64,000 nucleotides of DNA from Sanderia malayensis (GCA_013076295.1 RQOL01000749.1:40627-104626), one strand, 5' to 3'; numbered from the stretch's first letter, positions 8,732-20,194 are shown. The notes: generated by a model not told the origin, from the sequence alone. Made by a program: numbers and translations.

Positions 8732-9190
8732 ATGGACAAGCCTGATCCTGTGCTTTCAGATATTTGCTTGAAATTGACAAGCAGAGACTTCTTGAAAATG
8801 AACATCGGGCGAAACGAAAGGCATGGGCTGGCAAGCTTGCTGAGGCAAAGTTCATCTGAAGAGTTTAACGAACTTTCCCTTAAAATTTGTAAACGATTTG
8901 AGGGCTCGAAGTAGACAAGAAAATAGGGCTTTCAATTTCAACTTCTTCAGCAACCAAAACCAACAAAAACAGGTTAAGTCTTGCATACAAACCACTCGAT
9001 CATGCTGATGTCGTTGATGTTAGCTGTAGAGGAAGAGGACTTAGCCTCTGGGTATGGTAGCCCTGATAAAAGTTCTCCCCCATCCCCATTACTAGCAGAT
9101 TTTGACATGGATGCCGATGATGACAATAATTTTCCACTCTCTATTTCCAAAAACGTGAAGATGAACTTGGAAAACACCCGATAAAGTAAG
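8732..9190 (+). other. Exon-like region with two short ORFs, unassigned
   Basis: An ORF begins at ATG 8732 (MDKPDPVLSDICLKL) and stops at 8914. A second acidic ORF (8981-9184, with FDMDADDDNNFPLS) stops one base before a good donor, AAA|GTAAGT at 9186-9191. Neither joins in frame to the next exon at 9798. They may be alternative 5' exons of the downstream gene or chance ORFs. From 9191 to 9797 the sequence is AT-rich with no gene seen. Confidence 0.25.
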
Positions 9191-9797
9191 TTATTTATTA
9201 GTCACAGATGTGATAATCTTGGTCTTACAATCTTGAGGATGCATAGAATAAGGATATCCATCTCTTAGTGTCCTTTGTCATTACTTATTATTATCACCAT
9301 TATCATTATTACACTTCATTCATATTTATTATATTTAACTGGAAAAATTTCTTGAAGCATTGTCTTCATTCATCTAATGCTTGCTTCTTAGTTTAGCTAA
9401 TGTAATTAACATAAACCATAATGTGTACATAACATTATTCCATAATGTGTACATAACATATATTAATTAATGCAAATCTTCTACAGTATAACAACTGTGA
9501 AATGTGAAATTGTTATTTGCTATATTTTTGGTTTACAATGAAAATTTCACATAAATAAGAATATTTTTCTTTTTTTATGTCTTGTCTGTTTTATCATATG
9601 AGTGCAATATAATTGTGTGCAACTGGCATAAATTTTCACAAAATTTATTTCTAAAAATAAGAACAAATTATTATCTTGATAACATGCTTGAATTTTCCCT
9701 CTCTGAGTTTGAAAGAAAAAACATGTATTGGTGGTTTGCTAAGTTCATGTCATGCCATAATGGCCATTTAGACCCAACCTCAATTTATTAATTTTAG

Positions 9798-10561
9798 GGA
9801 TATTTCAAACTAGATCCAGTCATAAATTATGTTTATGAACTTGCACAGAGAGGTGGAATATCACCAGTGAACCAAGACTATACGTGTTTTTGCTTGCTGG
9901 ACTTTGATGAAAAACAAGGAAGCTTGAAGGTATGTGGTTCTGTCATTAAATCTTATTGGTTTTTCTGTAGCCATTTTCTTCATTGAAAATATAACCTTGC
10001 TATAAGTACTTTGCTTTGCAGTGTTTCTGATTTTTTTGATATTCTGAACTATTATATTATTCCATATATTATTTTATTATATATCATTTTATATTATATT
10101 ATTCTGACTATTCCGTTTAGAATATAAAATTTAAATAGAAAATCGTCTTAAGATATTACCATAAACAAATTATTTTCTTAGAATAAAGCAAAACCTCTAC
10201 AAAAATAAAATAAATGTTAGATGCTTGTTTCACACAGAATTATGGTCAGAGCATTCCAGTGCTGTCAAACTTGTTGCATGTATGCTTTTTACCACCTGGA
10301 ACCTGGAATAATAATACACTGTATATAACAAGTGAAAAATTTGGGTAATTGAATTTCTCAATTGAATGAAAAATATATTTGCATTGGATATTTTTTATTT
10401 GTGCACAGGAAAGGTCCTACGTATTTGTTATGCGAAAGTCAATAAATTTGAGACCAATGGAACTGGCTGTACGCTTGCACTTGCACAAGAGGGGATGTAA
10501 AGTATCTTGCGACGTTATCTCAAACATTCCATTGTCACGGTTTGGTATGAAACAAAAATAA
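9798..10561 (+). CDS. Two-exon gene fragment of unknown function
   Basis: Exon 9798-9929 follows an acceptor (ATTTTAG) and ends at AAG|GTATGT. Exon 10409-10561 follows GTGCACAG. Both are open in phase 0, and the join reads across as GSLK-ERSYVFVMRKSINL. The first exon begins GYFKLDPVINYVYELA, and the second contains a basic stretch LHLHKRGCK and ends at TAA 10561. An AATAAA signal follows at 10593-10598. Upstream exons are not resolved. It could be the N-terminal part of the KDZ-like gene whose C-terminal exons start at 19.2 kb, or a separate small gene. No domain recognised. Confidence 0.4.
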
Positions 10562-10761
10562 TTTATGAAGTTTTTCTCATTTACTGTTAGATAATAAAAC
10601 ATTGAAACATTGAAACATTTGGTGAAACATTTGGTGAAACGCTGTGGTACTATATTAAGCTAGGAACCCGATCCAAGCAACATAATAGAAGAGGTAATTG
10701 GCATAATTTAGTCTGGTGTTATCTTGGTTGATGACTGAGCTTATGTCGTGTATATTATCAG

Positions 10762-10875
10762 AATTTGGGAATGGATACAGAAATGATTGTTTTCACATCA
10801 AATCGCATTGCAATTGATGCTTAAATTCGATGGCAAGAAAATAATATGACCCCAAATCACACTTCAAAGATAAAG
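10762..10875 (+). other. Exon-like segment upstream of the nested transposon
   Basis: Acceptor ATTATCAG before 10762 and donor AAG|GTATGT at 10875/10876 bound 38 codons in phase 0 (NLGMDTEMIVFTSNRIAIDA, one TAA, then IRWQENNMTPNHTSKIK). The single stop suggests decay. Probably part of the older KDZ-like element. Confidence 0.3.
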
Positions 10876-11156
10876 GTATGTTTTGCCGCATTTACGATAT
10901 ATTTGTCTTCATTTTTCACTTTGCAAATTCCAAAGCCCTCGTGAATGTGTTCTACTACCCTTGCTTGTTTGTAGTGTGTTTTGTTTCAATTGTTCTTTTC
11001 AGTTGAAAAGAACAGTTCAATTATAGTTGCTTATTGTATTGCAAAGATAATTTCGTATAATTTTGTTCATTGTAAGACGCAATCGGGCATGAACAAAGCT
11101 CACATTGACTATTATCGCAAGCGTAAAATAGTATTTTCTATATTGTCTGGTTTCAG

Positions 11157-11282
11157 GAGGAGAATTCTCCGATTGCTGTCCTATATTCGGTTTGTTTGGC
11201 TCAGATAATGTAGTTGCGGTATTTGATCAAGATAGAGATGAATATGGAGCAATAACTGTTGTAAAGAATCGTTTTCCTGTTA
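11157..11282 (+). pseudogene. Exon fragment cut by the 11283-19208 transposon
   Basis: After the acceptor TTTCAG a frame (GEFSDCCPIFGLFGSDN, then VVAVFDQDRDEYGAITVV) stays open right up to the transposon end at 11283. On the other side, at 19211, a coding frame resumes immediately (CLTLKETGADAALNEEFD). Two open coding edges on either side of a TIR element argue that one exon was split by the insertion. The frames do not line up exactly, so a small indel or a different target duplication is needed. Confidence 0.4.
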
Positions 11283-11510
11283 GTCAGGGCGCCAGGGACA
11301 AATACATGTGCACACTGGAAATTTTTGCGGGCATTTTGAAAGATGGGCAAAATTAAACACTGATAGCTTAACTTTAAAAACTTACAGGTTGGACGCTTCC
11401 AACGCACTTAAAAACAGCTTTCCAACGACATTGTTTTTGCTATTTGATATGCCTCCAATTCCTAATTCGGCGCCATCTTTTCGCTCAGGAAACAATCAAA
11501 ACTCCAACTG
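11283..11510 (+). repeat. Left terminal inverted repeat
   Basis: Aligns by eye, with gaps, to the reverse complement of 18985-19208. Shared blocks are GTCAGGGC, TGCACACTGGAAA, TGCGGGCATTTT, GGTTGGA, CTTAAAA and GCGCCAT. Confidence 0.55.
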
Positions 11511-11888
11511 AGGTAGAGTTACATGGTATTTCACAATTGCAAAGTGTTTGCGACGGGTGTAAAATAACAAATTATTTCGAACAATAAATTGAAAATATTA
11601 AGCATCAAATGTCTTCCAGAAAAATTTATTGATTAAGCTATTAAATTTAACTATTAAAATGTTTTGTGCAATATATTTTGGCTTGGGTAATTTTTCTGGG
11701 AAATAAACATTTTTCCATCATCCTGCTTACCCCTGACTCAAACTATAATAAATGATACAAATAATTTGTGAAACTGTTTTTCTTTCACCACTGAAATAGA
11801 TTCTGAATTCGAAATGATAATGAAATAGATAATAATTTAGTCAAAATTACGAACACAATGAAGAATCCAGGGTAGAATCATTCATCAA

Positions 11889-12459
11889 ATGGTTTTTAAG
11901 CTGGTGTTGACCCCACCAAAGCGTCCCAGAAAAGATTTTCCAGAAGAATTAGAAGAGCAGAAAGATGCACCCACGTGTGTTATTCATTCGAGCAATTATG
12001 ATAAGGAAACCACCATTCGAAAATTTACAGAAAACTCGTGGGGACAAGTGAAAGCTGCAAAGTGAGTATTCTTTCATTTATTAAGTTATCCTAATATATG
12101 ACAAATTTGAAATAATCTACAAAAATTGATAAATTTCAATTATTTTATTGCATTTATACCTGAAATTCAATAAAATAATAATAATATTAATAAAGTAATA
12201 ATAATAATCTTGAATTAACTTATATATGAATTTATAAGTTTCTGTCCCGGAAGTACCTTCATTTAGTAAAGTTTTTTGTGTCATTTCAGCAATGTACGAC
12301 AAAAGGATGATGTTACGCAACTTTTGCTGAACTCTCCAGAACTACCGGGTGACAATTTTGGTTACCATCCCAAATGCTACGCCCTCTTCACTCACAAAAA
12401 GTCAACAAAATATCAGCAAAATGTGAAAAGACTCTCATCAAGAAAAAAATTTCGTCTCG
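11889..12459 (+). CDS. Academ-like protein, exons 1 and 2
   Basis: Exon 1 runs from ATG 11889 (MVFKLVLTPPKRPRKDF) to a GTGAGT donor after 12061. Exon 2 is 12290-12459, between TTTCAG and GTAAGT. The phases agree (AA|C makes Asn; the second junction is phase 1 into GGA at 12604). Exon 2 contains GYHPKCYALFTHK, a Cys/His pair before the cysteine-rich part in exon 3. The joined N-terminus resembles the zinc-binding start of a large protein family common in cnidarian and molluscan repeats. In-frame splicing makes these exons credible. Confidence 0.55.
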
Positions 12460-12603
12460 GTAAGTATACCTTTCGTCTTAATTGATTTGGTTTTGCGAAA
12501 TTTCGAAATTTCGGTCAGGTCTGGCCACTTTAATGTTGGTAGTAAATGTATGATAATTGTCAATAATTCTTGCAATACAAACAGTTTGATTTGTTGTTTT
12601 TAG

Positions 12604-14325
12604 GAAAAGTACTAGCTGACAAAGAGTGCTGCATATGTGGAAAGCGAAAGACAAAGAAAACAGGCAGTGGTTGGGAGGTATTAGAAAAATGCGAAACAGA
12701 AAGTGGAGCCCAAAGTCTTCAGAAAGCGGCCCTTGAAAGAAATGACAATCCTCATTTGATGGCAGAAATGTCGGGTATTGATGTTCAAGTCATTGTTGCG
12801 AAAGAGTTTTATTACCACCGCTCTTGCAAACGGGATTACACAAGAGTAGAGACAAGATGCAAGAAAGTGCTGGATAAAACGCCCTTCGAAAGACTAGTAG
12901 AATACATCCAGACGCAAGTTATATCTGGAGGGAAAGTAAAAAGCATGACGGACGTATTAGCTGTATATCAAAGTTTCACTACTGAACAAGCACCTGATAT
13001 GAAGACAATGAAATCCTGGTTAAAGGAGCATTTTGAAGAAAAGATTGACTTTTGGAGTCCTCGCTCTGGCTCTGCATTTATTTTTAGTAAAGAAATTCCT
13101 ACAGGTCAGGTTATTGAAGTTGGGCAGCGCATGCAAGAGAAAGTTACTGGCGTTAAAAATATGTCCAATGAGGAAAAGGTTAAAGAAGCTGCTTTTCCCA
13201 TTAGGCAAGAAATCCTTGCCAGTTCCGATACATTCTCAACCTGGCCTCCGACTGAATATGAGCTATTAAATGTAAACACTGTGATTCCAAACTTGCTGAA
13301 TGCGTTTTTAATGGCTTTGCTCAGTAAACGAAAAGAGCTTTCGAAAAGGAAAGAATTAAGAATTTCTTCCATTGCCCAAGACATCATCTATTCAGTGAAG
13401 AACGGAAAGGATCATACAATGAAGCAGGTACTGCTTTCTCTGTGCACAAAAAGAAAAACTGGATCGAAACAGCTTGTGCGCTGGCTTAATAAATTTGGGC
13501 ATTCCATCTCCTACGATGAAGTTTCCTACCTGGAAACAAGTCTTGCCAACCAACAGGCAGAGCAACAGATTCACAAAAGCTTTGTTCCTGCCATTATTAA
13601 ACCATCCAGATTCGTGATCTTTGTGTGGACAACAATGATATCAATCCGGAGACATTGACGGGTATAAGCATGCACTGTACCAATGGCATCCTCATACAAC
13701 TAGCTGCAGAATCACATCGCAGCAACGATTGGATCATACACGAAACCCTACGCCCAGCCCCATGTAAGGAAAAGGTCATTCAAGGCGATGTTCAATGCAA
13801 TTGATCTGCTGGTATCCAAGAGAAGAGAATGCCTGGATACAATAAACATAGAGCTTCAACCAGCACGCAACAGTGAAGGTGAACAAGCATCAAAGAATAC
13901 GGATTTCATGTGGGTTCTGCTAAAACACCAAGCAGCTCGTCGAGGTATTGAATATACAGTTCCGAACTGGACAGGTTTTAATTGCTTGATTTCACGAGAA
14001 AACACTTCCTGGCACCAGATAGCTTACTTACCTGCAATTAATCAATCTCCTACAAAGCTAGAAACCGTGAAAGAGCTTCTGTTGCAGTAAAAGCTGAAAG
14101 CAGAGAAACTTGGGCTGCAGGAAACCGACGTAGTCTTGGATCTGGCTATTTACGCTAAAGCTGTCGAAATTTTAATGATGCCCCAACACTAGAATTGCGA
14201 AATTTCATCGTTCTACGCATGGCCGCATTCCACACTTCGTGTATCTTTTTGGCAGTAATCAGGAAAAGATTTGGGGATGCAGGACTACGCAATATCGTCA
14301 TTGAAGCAAATTTATTAGGTAAGGT
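12604..14325 (+). pseudogene. Academ-like protein, exon 3 (copy 1, error-bearing)
   Basis: Begins in phase 1 after TTTTTAG with GKVLADKECCICGKRK, a CxxC zinc motif. It continues through YYHRSCKRDY (HxxxC). The frame is open to about 13620, where a missing G (GTGTGG-ACAAC) shifts it. Two further single-base losses compared with the second copy follow near 13740 and 13765. A TAA at about 14088 interrupts the frame before KLKAEKLGLQETDVVLDL, and a further frame change precedes FIVLRMAAFHTSCIFLAV. It runs directly into the assembly gap. A donor GTAAGG follows NLLG. Confidence 0.55.
13408..14325 (+). repeat. Duplicated 0.9-kb block, copy 1
   Basis: 918 bases that recur as 14426-15346 (921 bases) on the other side of a 100-N gap. 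Three 1-base deletions and a few substitutions account for the differences. It ends exactly at the gap edge, which points to an assembly duplication rather than biology. Confidence 0.85.
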
Positions 14326-14425
14326 NNNNNNNNNNNNNNNNNNNNNNNNNNNNNNNNNNNNNNNNNNNNNNNNNNNNNNNNNNNNNNNNNNNNNNNNNNN
14401 NNNNNNNNNNNNNNNNNNNNNNNNN
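14326..14425. other. Assembly gap of 100 N
   Basis: Exactly 100 N, the usual placeholder for an unknown gap size. It is flanked by two copies of the same sequence that should have been merged. Confidence 0.98.
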
Positions 14426-15346
14426 AGGATCATACAATGAAGCAGGTACTGCTTTCTCTGTGCACAAAAAGAAAAACTGGATCGAAACAGCTTGTGCGCT
14501 GGCTTAATAAATTTGGGCATTCCATCTCCTACGATGAAGTTTCCTACCTGGAAACAAGTCTTGCCAACCAACAGGCAGAGCAACAGATTCACAAAAGCTT
14601 TGTTCCTGCCATTATTAAACCATCCAGATTCGTGATCTTTGTGTGGGACAACAATGATATCAATCCGGAGACATTGACGGGTATAAGCATGCACTGTACC
14701 AATGGCATCCTCATACAACTAGCTGCAGAATCACATCGCAACAACGATTGGATCATACCACGAAACCCTACGCCCAGCCCCACTGTAAGGAAAAGGTCAT
14801 TCAAGGCGATGTTCAATGCAATTGATCTGCTGGTATCCAAGAGAAGAGAATGCCCGGATACAATAAACATAGAGCTTCAAGCAGCACGCAACAGTGAAGG
14901 TGAACAAGCATCAAAGAATACGGATTTCATGTGGGTTCTGCTAAAACACCAAGCAGCTCGTCGAGGTATTGAATATACAGTTCCGAACTGGACAGGTTTT
15001 AATTGCTTGATTTCACGAGAAAACACTTCCTGGCACCAGATAGCTTACTTACCTGCAATTAATCAATCTCCTACAAAGCTAGAAACCGTGAAAGAGCTTC
15101 TGTTGCAGTAAAAGCTGAAAGCAGAGAAACTTGGGCTGCAGGAAACCGACGTAGTCTTGGATCTGGCTATTTACGCTAAAGCTGTCGAAATTTTAATGAT
15201 GCCCCAACACTAGAATTGCGAAATTTCATCGTTCTACGCATGGGCGCATTCCACACTTCGTGTATCTTTTTGGCAGTAATCGGGAAAAGATTTGGGGATG
15301 CAGGACTACGCAATATCGTCATTGAAGCAAATTTATTAGGTAAGGT
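14426..15346 (+). pseudogene. Academ-like protein, exon 3 (copy 2, better copy)
   Basis: Frame open from the gap to TAA at 15109 through FVIFVWDNNDINPETLTG and VPNWTGFNCLISREN. The same internal TAA and the same later frame break (before LELRNFIVLRMGAFHTSC) occur as in copy 1. Those lesions are therefore real, while the three single-base gaps of copy 1 are probably errors. Ends at the phase-1 donor G|GTAAGG. Confidence 0.6.
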
Positions 15347-15665
15347 AGTTTAAACCTCCACTCTATCGAATTATATTTTTTCCAGAAGTTGGACTACTCT
15401 TTTTGCTTTTGGAAACTTATGTTAAGTTCTCAATTGAATTGCCAACCTCTGCTTAGTTTCCTTGTAAGCTTGCAAATAAAATGACGCTATCAGTCAAGAT
15501 TACAAATAACGCAAAGCGGCGTTTTTCAAAGTTTGAATTGGCGATTATATTGTGAACATAACCTTTTTGTTTCAGGTCACTTTTCAATAATGTCAAATTT
15601 AATACATTTCAATGACTACAGTGTCAAAAGGGAAGAAGAATACTAATTTTAAGTTTTGTTTTTAG

Positions 15666-16185
15666 GCGAAGCATCAGTCAACAAGTTTCTGCATGGAAAG
15701 CACTACAATAACTGTATGCGAATTTATAAGTACCTGTTCGATGCATTAACTCGATTAAAAATTGACCGCTTTGAGGACTGGATGGCAAAAGAAGAGGAAT
15801 TTCAATCGTTGCAACTTTTTGCCTCATCTAACGAGCTTGAACACTTCATTGACGACATCAGTAGTAAGAACTTCCACGAATTGTTGATGAAACATGACAA
15901 CATTCTTGAACTCTTTAATAGATACGAAAATCATCTATCTGACCATACTGCTGCGGGACCAATGGCTACATTTTGGCAGTCCTTCCTTGAGATGATTAAC
16001 ATTTTATTCTGCTTCATCCGTTCATTGAGAATCGGTGATTGGCATCTTCACTTGGAGTCGACTCGGAAAATGCTACCTTGGATGTTCGCATATGATTGTC
16101 CCAACTATTCTCGCCATCTTACCTAGTACTGGGCATAAATGCAAAAACTGCCAGAGAAGCATCCTTCAATTTACGAGGAATTTAG
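15666..16185 (+). pseudogene. Academ-like protein, exon 4
   Basis: Acceptor TTTTTAG; phase 1 joins to GEASVNKFLHGKHYNNCMR. The helical core ends in STRKMLPWMFAYDCPNYSRH. A 1-base shift near 16125 then changes frame to a segment with KLPEKHPSIYEEFR containing one TAA. Donor GTGAGT follows 16185. The family usually continues without these breaks. Confidence 0.5.
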
Positions 16186-16462
16186 GTGAGTTGTACAGGA
16201 TTTTACGTTATCTGACGTAACTGTCAGGGTATACCGTATTTCCTCTAAAATGCGCCCACCCTTGAAAAAGTGCTCCCCCTTCAACCATTGAAAATTTAAA
16301 TATCTTCCCCTTCCCCAAGATCAAAGTTTTGAAACCTTCATGTAAAATATAAAACAATGCAGCCAAAAATTTCTATTAACTGACTAATTTTAATTATCTT
16401 GTTTTTATAATAATTATTAATAATTATTGATAATTAATATAATAATTATACTATTTTTGCAG

Positions 16463-17300
16463 AAATGGGAACTTCTCAACACGCCGACAGCCAACGCTAT
16501 TGCTTCAGATCAAGTCATAGAGCAAACGATAAATCGTGAACAAAAGTGTCAAGAGGAATAACCGCTACAGTACCACAAGCGGGACGGTGCAAAGATGGGT
16601 TCTCACCAGTCATTGCGCTGCTAAGGCTTTGGGCAAGCTAGAAAGCATGGTATATATTAACGATTCTCCTTCAACAACAAAAGATCTTGGTGCGTCAAGG
16701 GTGGCATTTGATGAAGCCGCAGTCTGCCGAGTGTATGATATATTTTCAACATGGGGAAACCCATTTGAATTCAATGAAAGTTTGTTCAATATCGCCTCTG
16801 GCTTGGTGGCATCTCCAGATGTAAGTAGAGATTTGCTAAATGCAGGTAGCTGTGGTGAAGCAGCACTACAGAGATTTTTTAAGGAGAGAGTCAACTCAGG
16901 TGAAAAGCCCTTTTATGATGCCATCCCAAGATGCAATTTGAAATCATTTGCTGCACTCAAAGTCAAGAAATTGTGTAAGTTAAAAGAAAAGTCGATCACC
17001 ATAAACGCAGAAAGAGGAATCTTTGCAAATTTACTGGTTATACGTGAAAAACGGGAAACAACCAGCATGAGAGATCTTCTTTCATTTTCATTGGGACCCA
17101 TTCCTTGGTCTCTTGCTTTACCGATGGAGGTCTTGTAAAGACAGTGAAGTCAAAGCTTTTGAGTGTCTCGAATCAGATGTGCCAAGTCTCGAAATGTTAC
17201 CGGATGATACTGTCTATGTCTACGATGGAATGGTTCTTCTCCAACAGCTCGATGCCATTCATCTAGATACGTTTGGGGATATTTATTTTTATTCAACAGG
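16463..17300 (+). pseudogene. Academ-like protein, exon 5
   Basis: Starts after TTTGCAG with KWELLNTPTANAIASDQ and QVIEQTINREQK. After a break near 16550 a long frame has SGTVQRWVLTSHCAAKAL, GEKPFYDAIPRCNLKSF and SFSLGPIPWSLAL. A second shift near 17115 moves to ECLESDVPSLEML and VYDGMVLLQQLD. These blocks occur in the same order in the wider family. Whether 17301-17340 is an intron is doubtful, since FLVTDQY inside it reads as coding. Confidence 0.5.
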
Positions 17301-17319
17301 GTAAGCAAAGGTCAATCAA

Positions 17320-18543
17320 AAAGCATTTTCTTGGTTACAGATCAGTACCTGCCAAACTCCGTCGAAGAAATGGAGCGAAATCGGCGGACAGCGGGCGGTG
17401 CCATTAAATTTACGCTCAACAGGAGAGAACAGAAGCGGCCGAAGCAATTTAAGAAATATTTGAGCGATCCATGCAACAAAATACAGCTAGTAAAATTCTT
17501 GATAGCTGATTGGAGCAATTCCGATAGGTTTAAATCCAAGATCGGAAATCGCTGTATTTATGTCACCGTCGAAGATAAATGTTATGCAATATACGTCGAA
17601 GAAGAAGAAGTCCGCTGTACCGAAGCTGAGGAGCTATTTTCCAATCAGGAAGAAGCCGACACGAAGACCTTCTTTGCTGCAAACACGCTGAATTATTGGG
17701 ACATGGAAACATATGCATTGTGACGGTGGATAGTGACATAGCAATTTACGCAATTTATTTTGCCGACCAATTCAAAAGTAATCTTTATATCAGAATTGGC
17801 TCAAAAAATTTGACACGCGTCCTTGATATCAAGGCGATCTATGACAACATTGGACCATCTGTTGCATCTTCTCTTCCAGCGTTACATGCTTTTACTGGGT
17901 GTGACTACACGAGTGCGTTTCATGGAATCGGGAAAGTTAAAGCCTTGAAAGTCCTTAAGAAAGATGAACGCTTCCAATATGTCTTTGGGGTTATTGGTGA
18001 TGATTTCGAGTTCGATGGAGACCTTTTCGAGATCATTCAAGAGTTCGTCTGTACTTTGTATGGCCTGAAGTCACTTTCTGACGTGAATGAAGCCAGGTAC
18101 AAAAAGTTTTGTTCCAGTAAGCGGAAAATCCCGGAACCGCAACAACTTCCACCTACCAGTGACGAGCTTTTACAGCAATGTAAACGAGTTTCGTACGTTG
18201 CTGGTATCGTTAAACGGGCTTTCGAGCCGAATCCAGAAGTTCCATCTCTGCATGGTTTTGGATGGAAAATAAACAGCGATGCCTTGGAAATCGAGTGGAT
18301 GACCAAAAGCCCAGCACCAGATTCAATACTTGAGTTAGTTTCATGTAACTGTAAAAAGCTAAATGTGCTATGCAAAACTGTGTTTGCGTCAGCCATGGCC
18401 TTAAGTGCACAGACATGTGTGGGTGCACAAATTGCAACAACGACCTTGAGGAAGAAGATGATGATGTATCTGATAGCGAGGACGATGCAGCCGAAGAGCA
18501 TAATGATGAGGACTGTGAAAGCTCTGAAGGACCTGAAGATTAA
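17320..18543 (+). pseudogene. Academ-like protein, XPG/PIN-like nuclease end
   Basis: Frame with DQYLPNSVEEMERNRR and EEADTKTFFAAN, then a shift near 17695 into VTVDSDIAIYAIYF and HAFTGCDYTSAFHGIGKVKAL. The acidic residues of EADT and DSD, together with the GCD block, are the signature of an XPG/PIN-like nuclease domain. A 1-base loss in the A-run at 18353-18357 shifts the frame just before a cluster of eight or more cysteines (CVC...CTDMCGCTNC) and an acidic tail that ends at TAA 18543. AATAAA follows at 18635-18640. The role in transposition is inferred. Confidence 0.55.
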
Positions 18544-18634
18544 GATATATCGAATCAACAATCTTTGTACTCTTGGTTAGAATCGGACTCTCTTATTTTT
18601 GCCTAAAATCATGTGGAAGTCTTTGTTTTGTTCC

Positions 18635-18640
18635 AATAAA
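18635..18640 (+). terminator. Poly(A) signal AATAAA
   Basis: About 95 bases after the stop of the Academ-like coding region and inside the transposon, so it fits as the transposase transcript end. Confidence 0.5.
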
Positions 18641-18984
18641 AACTCATTTTGCCAAAACGTTTTGATCAATCGTGTCACATGTATTTTTCATAAGAAACTT
18701 GACTTGGCTCAAGCCCCAGTACTAAAAGTTTCTTAAATTTTCTATTGTTTTCTATTGTAAAAAACAATAGAAAAAAGAGTCTATTGTCCTTTATGAGAAA
18801 TCCCACTACTGAGTTTATTGCAAACGAGCTTCTTATAAAAAATACGTGTATTTTTCACTTCTCGGATTTTCGGTCTGCCTCACAGTTAAAATGTGCTATA
18901 AAAAAATGTGAAAGAAATAAAAATATAAAAATGCGGGATTCCTATTGTTCTTACTAATCCCTTCCATTGTTAATGCGTGAAATT

Positions 18985-19208
18985 CCCACGAGATGCGGGA
19001 CAGTTGACAGCGCCCTCACTTTCTAAAATGGCGCTGCATGGAAATAGACGGCCTAAATCAATGAAACAAAATGAGTTGGACATGTATTTTAAGAAACTTG
19101 CAGCAATCCAACTCTTGAATTATTAAGAATAACACACAAGGTATCTTTTAAAATTGAAAATAAAATGCCCGCAATTTTTTCCAGTGTGCATCACCATAGT
19201 GCCCTGAC
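18985..19208 (-). repeat. Right terminal inverted repeat
   Basis: Mirror partner of 11283-11510. The outer 8 bases are a perfect inverted match and the inner part is diverged. It ends next to a TA and the first codons of the KDZ-like exon. Confidence 0.55.
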
Positions 19209-19210
19209 TA

Positions 19211-19796
19211 TGTCTGACGCTGAAAGAAACTGGAGCTGACGCTGCATTAAATGAAGAATTTGATGTCGATTCATCATTAGATGATATCAATGGCTGCTTA
19301 TCTTGGAGGACAATTCCATTTGAAAACATGCATTTGGCCAAGAAAGAGTTGACTATAATAAACCTATCTCGTTCTGGAAGGGTCATAAACTTAGTCCCTA
19401 CGATTATTAACGATCAACAGCATTGTGGCTTGTGCAGCAGCCTTTGGTCTCGAGAAAATAGCGTGGAACGTGGTTGGGTATATTGTAAAGACGCAAAGGT
19501 CTTTATGGATGTTGGAATTTGCTTGCCCAAGGTACAGTAAAAACATTGTATCCAACTGTTGGCATTTGTATCCAGTCATTTCAATTTTTATGTGTCGTTA
19601 TTATTTTTATAGAGGAAAATTATAACATGTATCTTATAATTTTCCTCTTTGCAGTGTATTATATCAAATGTAGCAACAAGGAATGCGAATACAAGTACGA
19701 ATACGATGGTTTGGAAGATGGGCTCTTAAATGTGGGACAGCACCTCGTTAGCCATAAGTTATTGAGAAGATTTATGCTCAGCTTTCTACGTGGAAG
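19211..19796 (+). pseudogene. KDZ-family protein, cysteine-cluster exons
   Basis: Exon 19211-19531 contains NLSRSGRVINLVPTIIND, QQHCGLCSSLWSREN and GWVYCKDAKVFMDVGICL. Exon 19655-19796 contains YYIKCSNKECEYKYEYDG, then NVGQHLVSHKLLRRFM. C-x2-C, C-x4-C and a YDG...N...HxLL block are the CxC-type zinc region seen next to KDZ (Kyakuja-Dileera-Zisupton) transposases. The phase between these two exons is off by one, so decay is likely. The second exon ends in phase 2 at GTAAGC and joins correctly to 20244. Confidence 0.5.
19611..19648. repeat. 15-bp perfect inverted repeat before a splice acceptor
   Basis: AGAGGAAAATTATAA, an 8-base loop, then TTATAATTTTCCTCT. The right arm contains the polypyrimidine tract of the acceptor at 19653-19654, so a hairpin in the RNA could hide the 3' splice site. 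Confidence 0.7.
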
Positions 19797-19841
19797 GTAA
19801 GCACCAAAAGAAATTAGGAAAACAAAAGCAAATAGGACAAA

Positions 19842-20194
19842 CAGGCCCGTACCTATACAGGGGGTGTAAGGTGTTACACCCGCCCAAGCAAAACTTCTGT
19901 CGGAAAATCACGACAGTTTCTATGCCTGTCGGCAAATTTTTAAATTGGTTGTATTCGGGGAATCCAAGAAGAAAATTAGGTGCTGTAGCATAAACGGAAG
20001 CTCATTTTGGTGAATTTATGTTTTCCAAAATGTGCCGACAAATTAAACACAAAATAGTTAACTAAACTTAAAAACATTCATGAAAACATCTCTTATAAAT
20101 GGGTATTATTTGTGGGAACCACTCCCATTTTGTCGCCATAAATGTAAGCACGGTCCTACACACCCCCATAAAATTTTGCTAGGAACGGCCCCAA
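19842..20194 (+). mobile_element. hAT-like MITE in an intron
   Basis: Left end CAGGCCCGTACCTATAC with GGGGGTGT close behind. The right end is the approximate reverse complement (ACACCCCCATAAAATTTTGC then AGGAACGGCCCC). CAGGCCCGT is typical of hAT termini. The 353-bp insert holds no coding sequence and lies wholly in the intron between 19796 and 20244. An 8-bp target duplication was not clear. Confidence 0.4.

Larger units (their letters stand above)
11283..19208 (+). mobile_element. TIR DNA transposon, Academ-like (nested)
   Basis: The ends are GTCAGGGC (11283) and GCCCTGAC (19208), each flanked by TA (11281-11282 and 19209-19210). The terminal inverted repeats are imperfect and long, about 220 bases: the left end to roughly 11510 matches the reverse complement of roughly 18985-19208, including the TGCACACTGG, GCGGGCATTTT and GCGCCATTTT blocks. 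Inside is one multi-exon coding region with an XPG/PIN-like C-terminal domain, as reported for the AcademX lineage. The gene is pseudogenised. True length is nearer 6.9 kb, because 13408-14325 is probably duplicated by the assembly. Confidence 0.6.

Noticed and set aside
17301..17340. 40-bp intron in the Academ-like gene
   Set aside because: The segment FLVTDQY inside it reads as conserved coding sequence, so a frameshift explains the break better.
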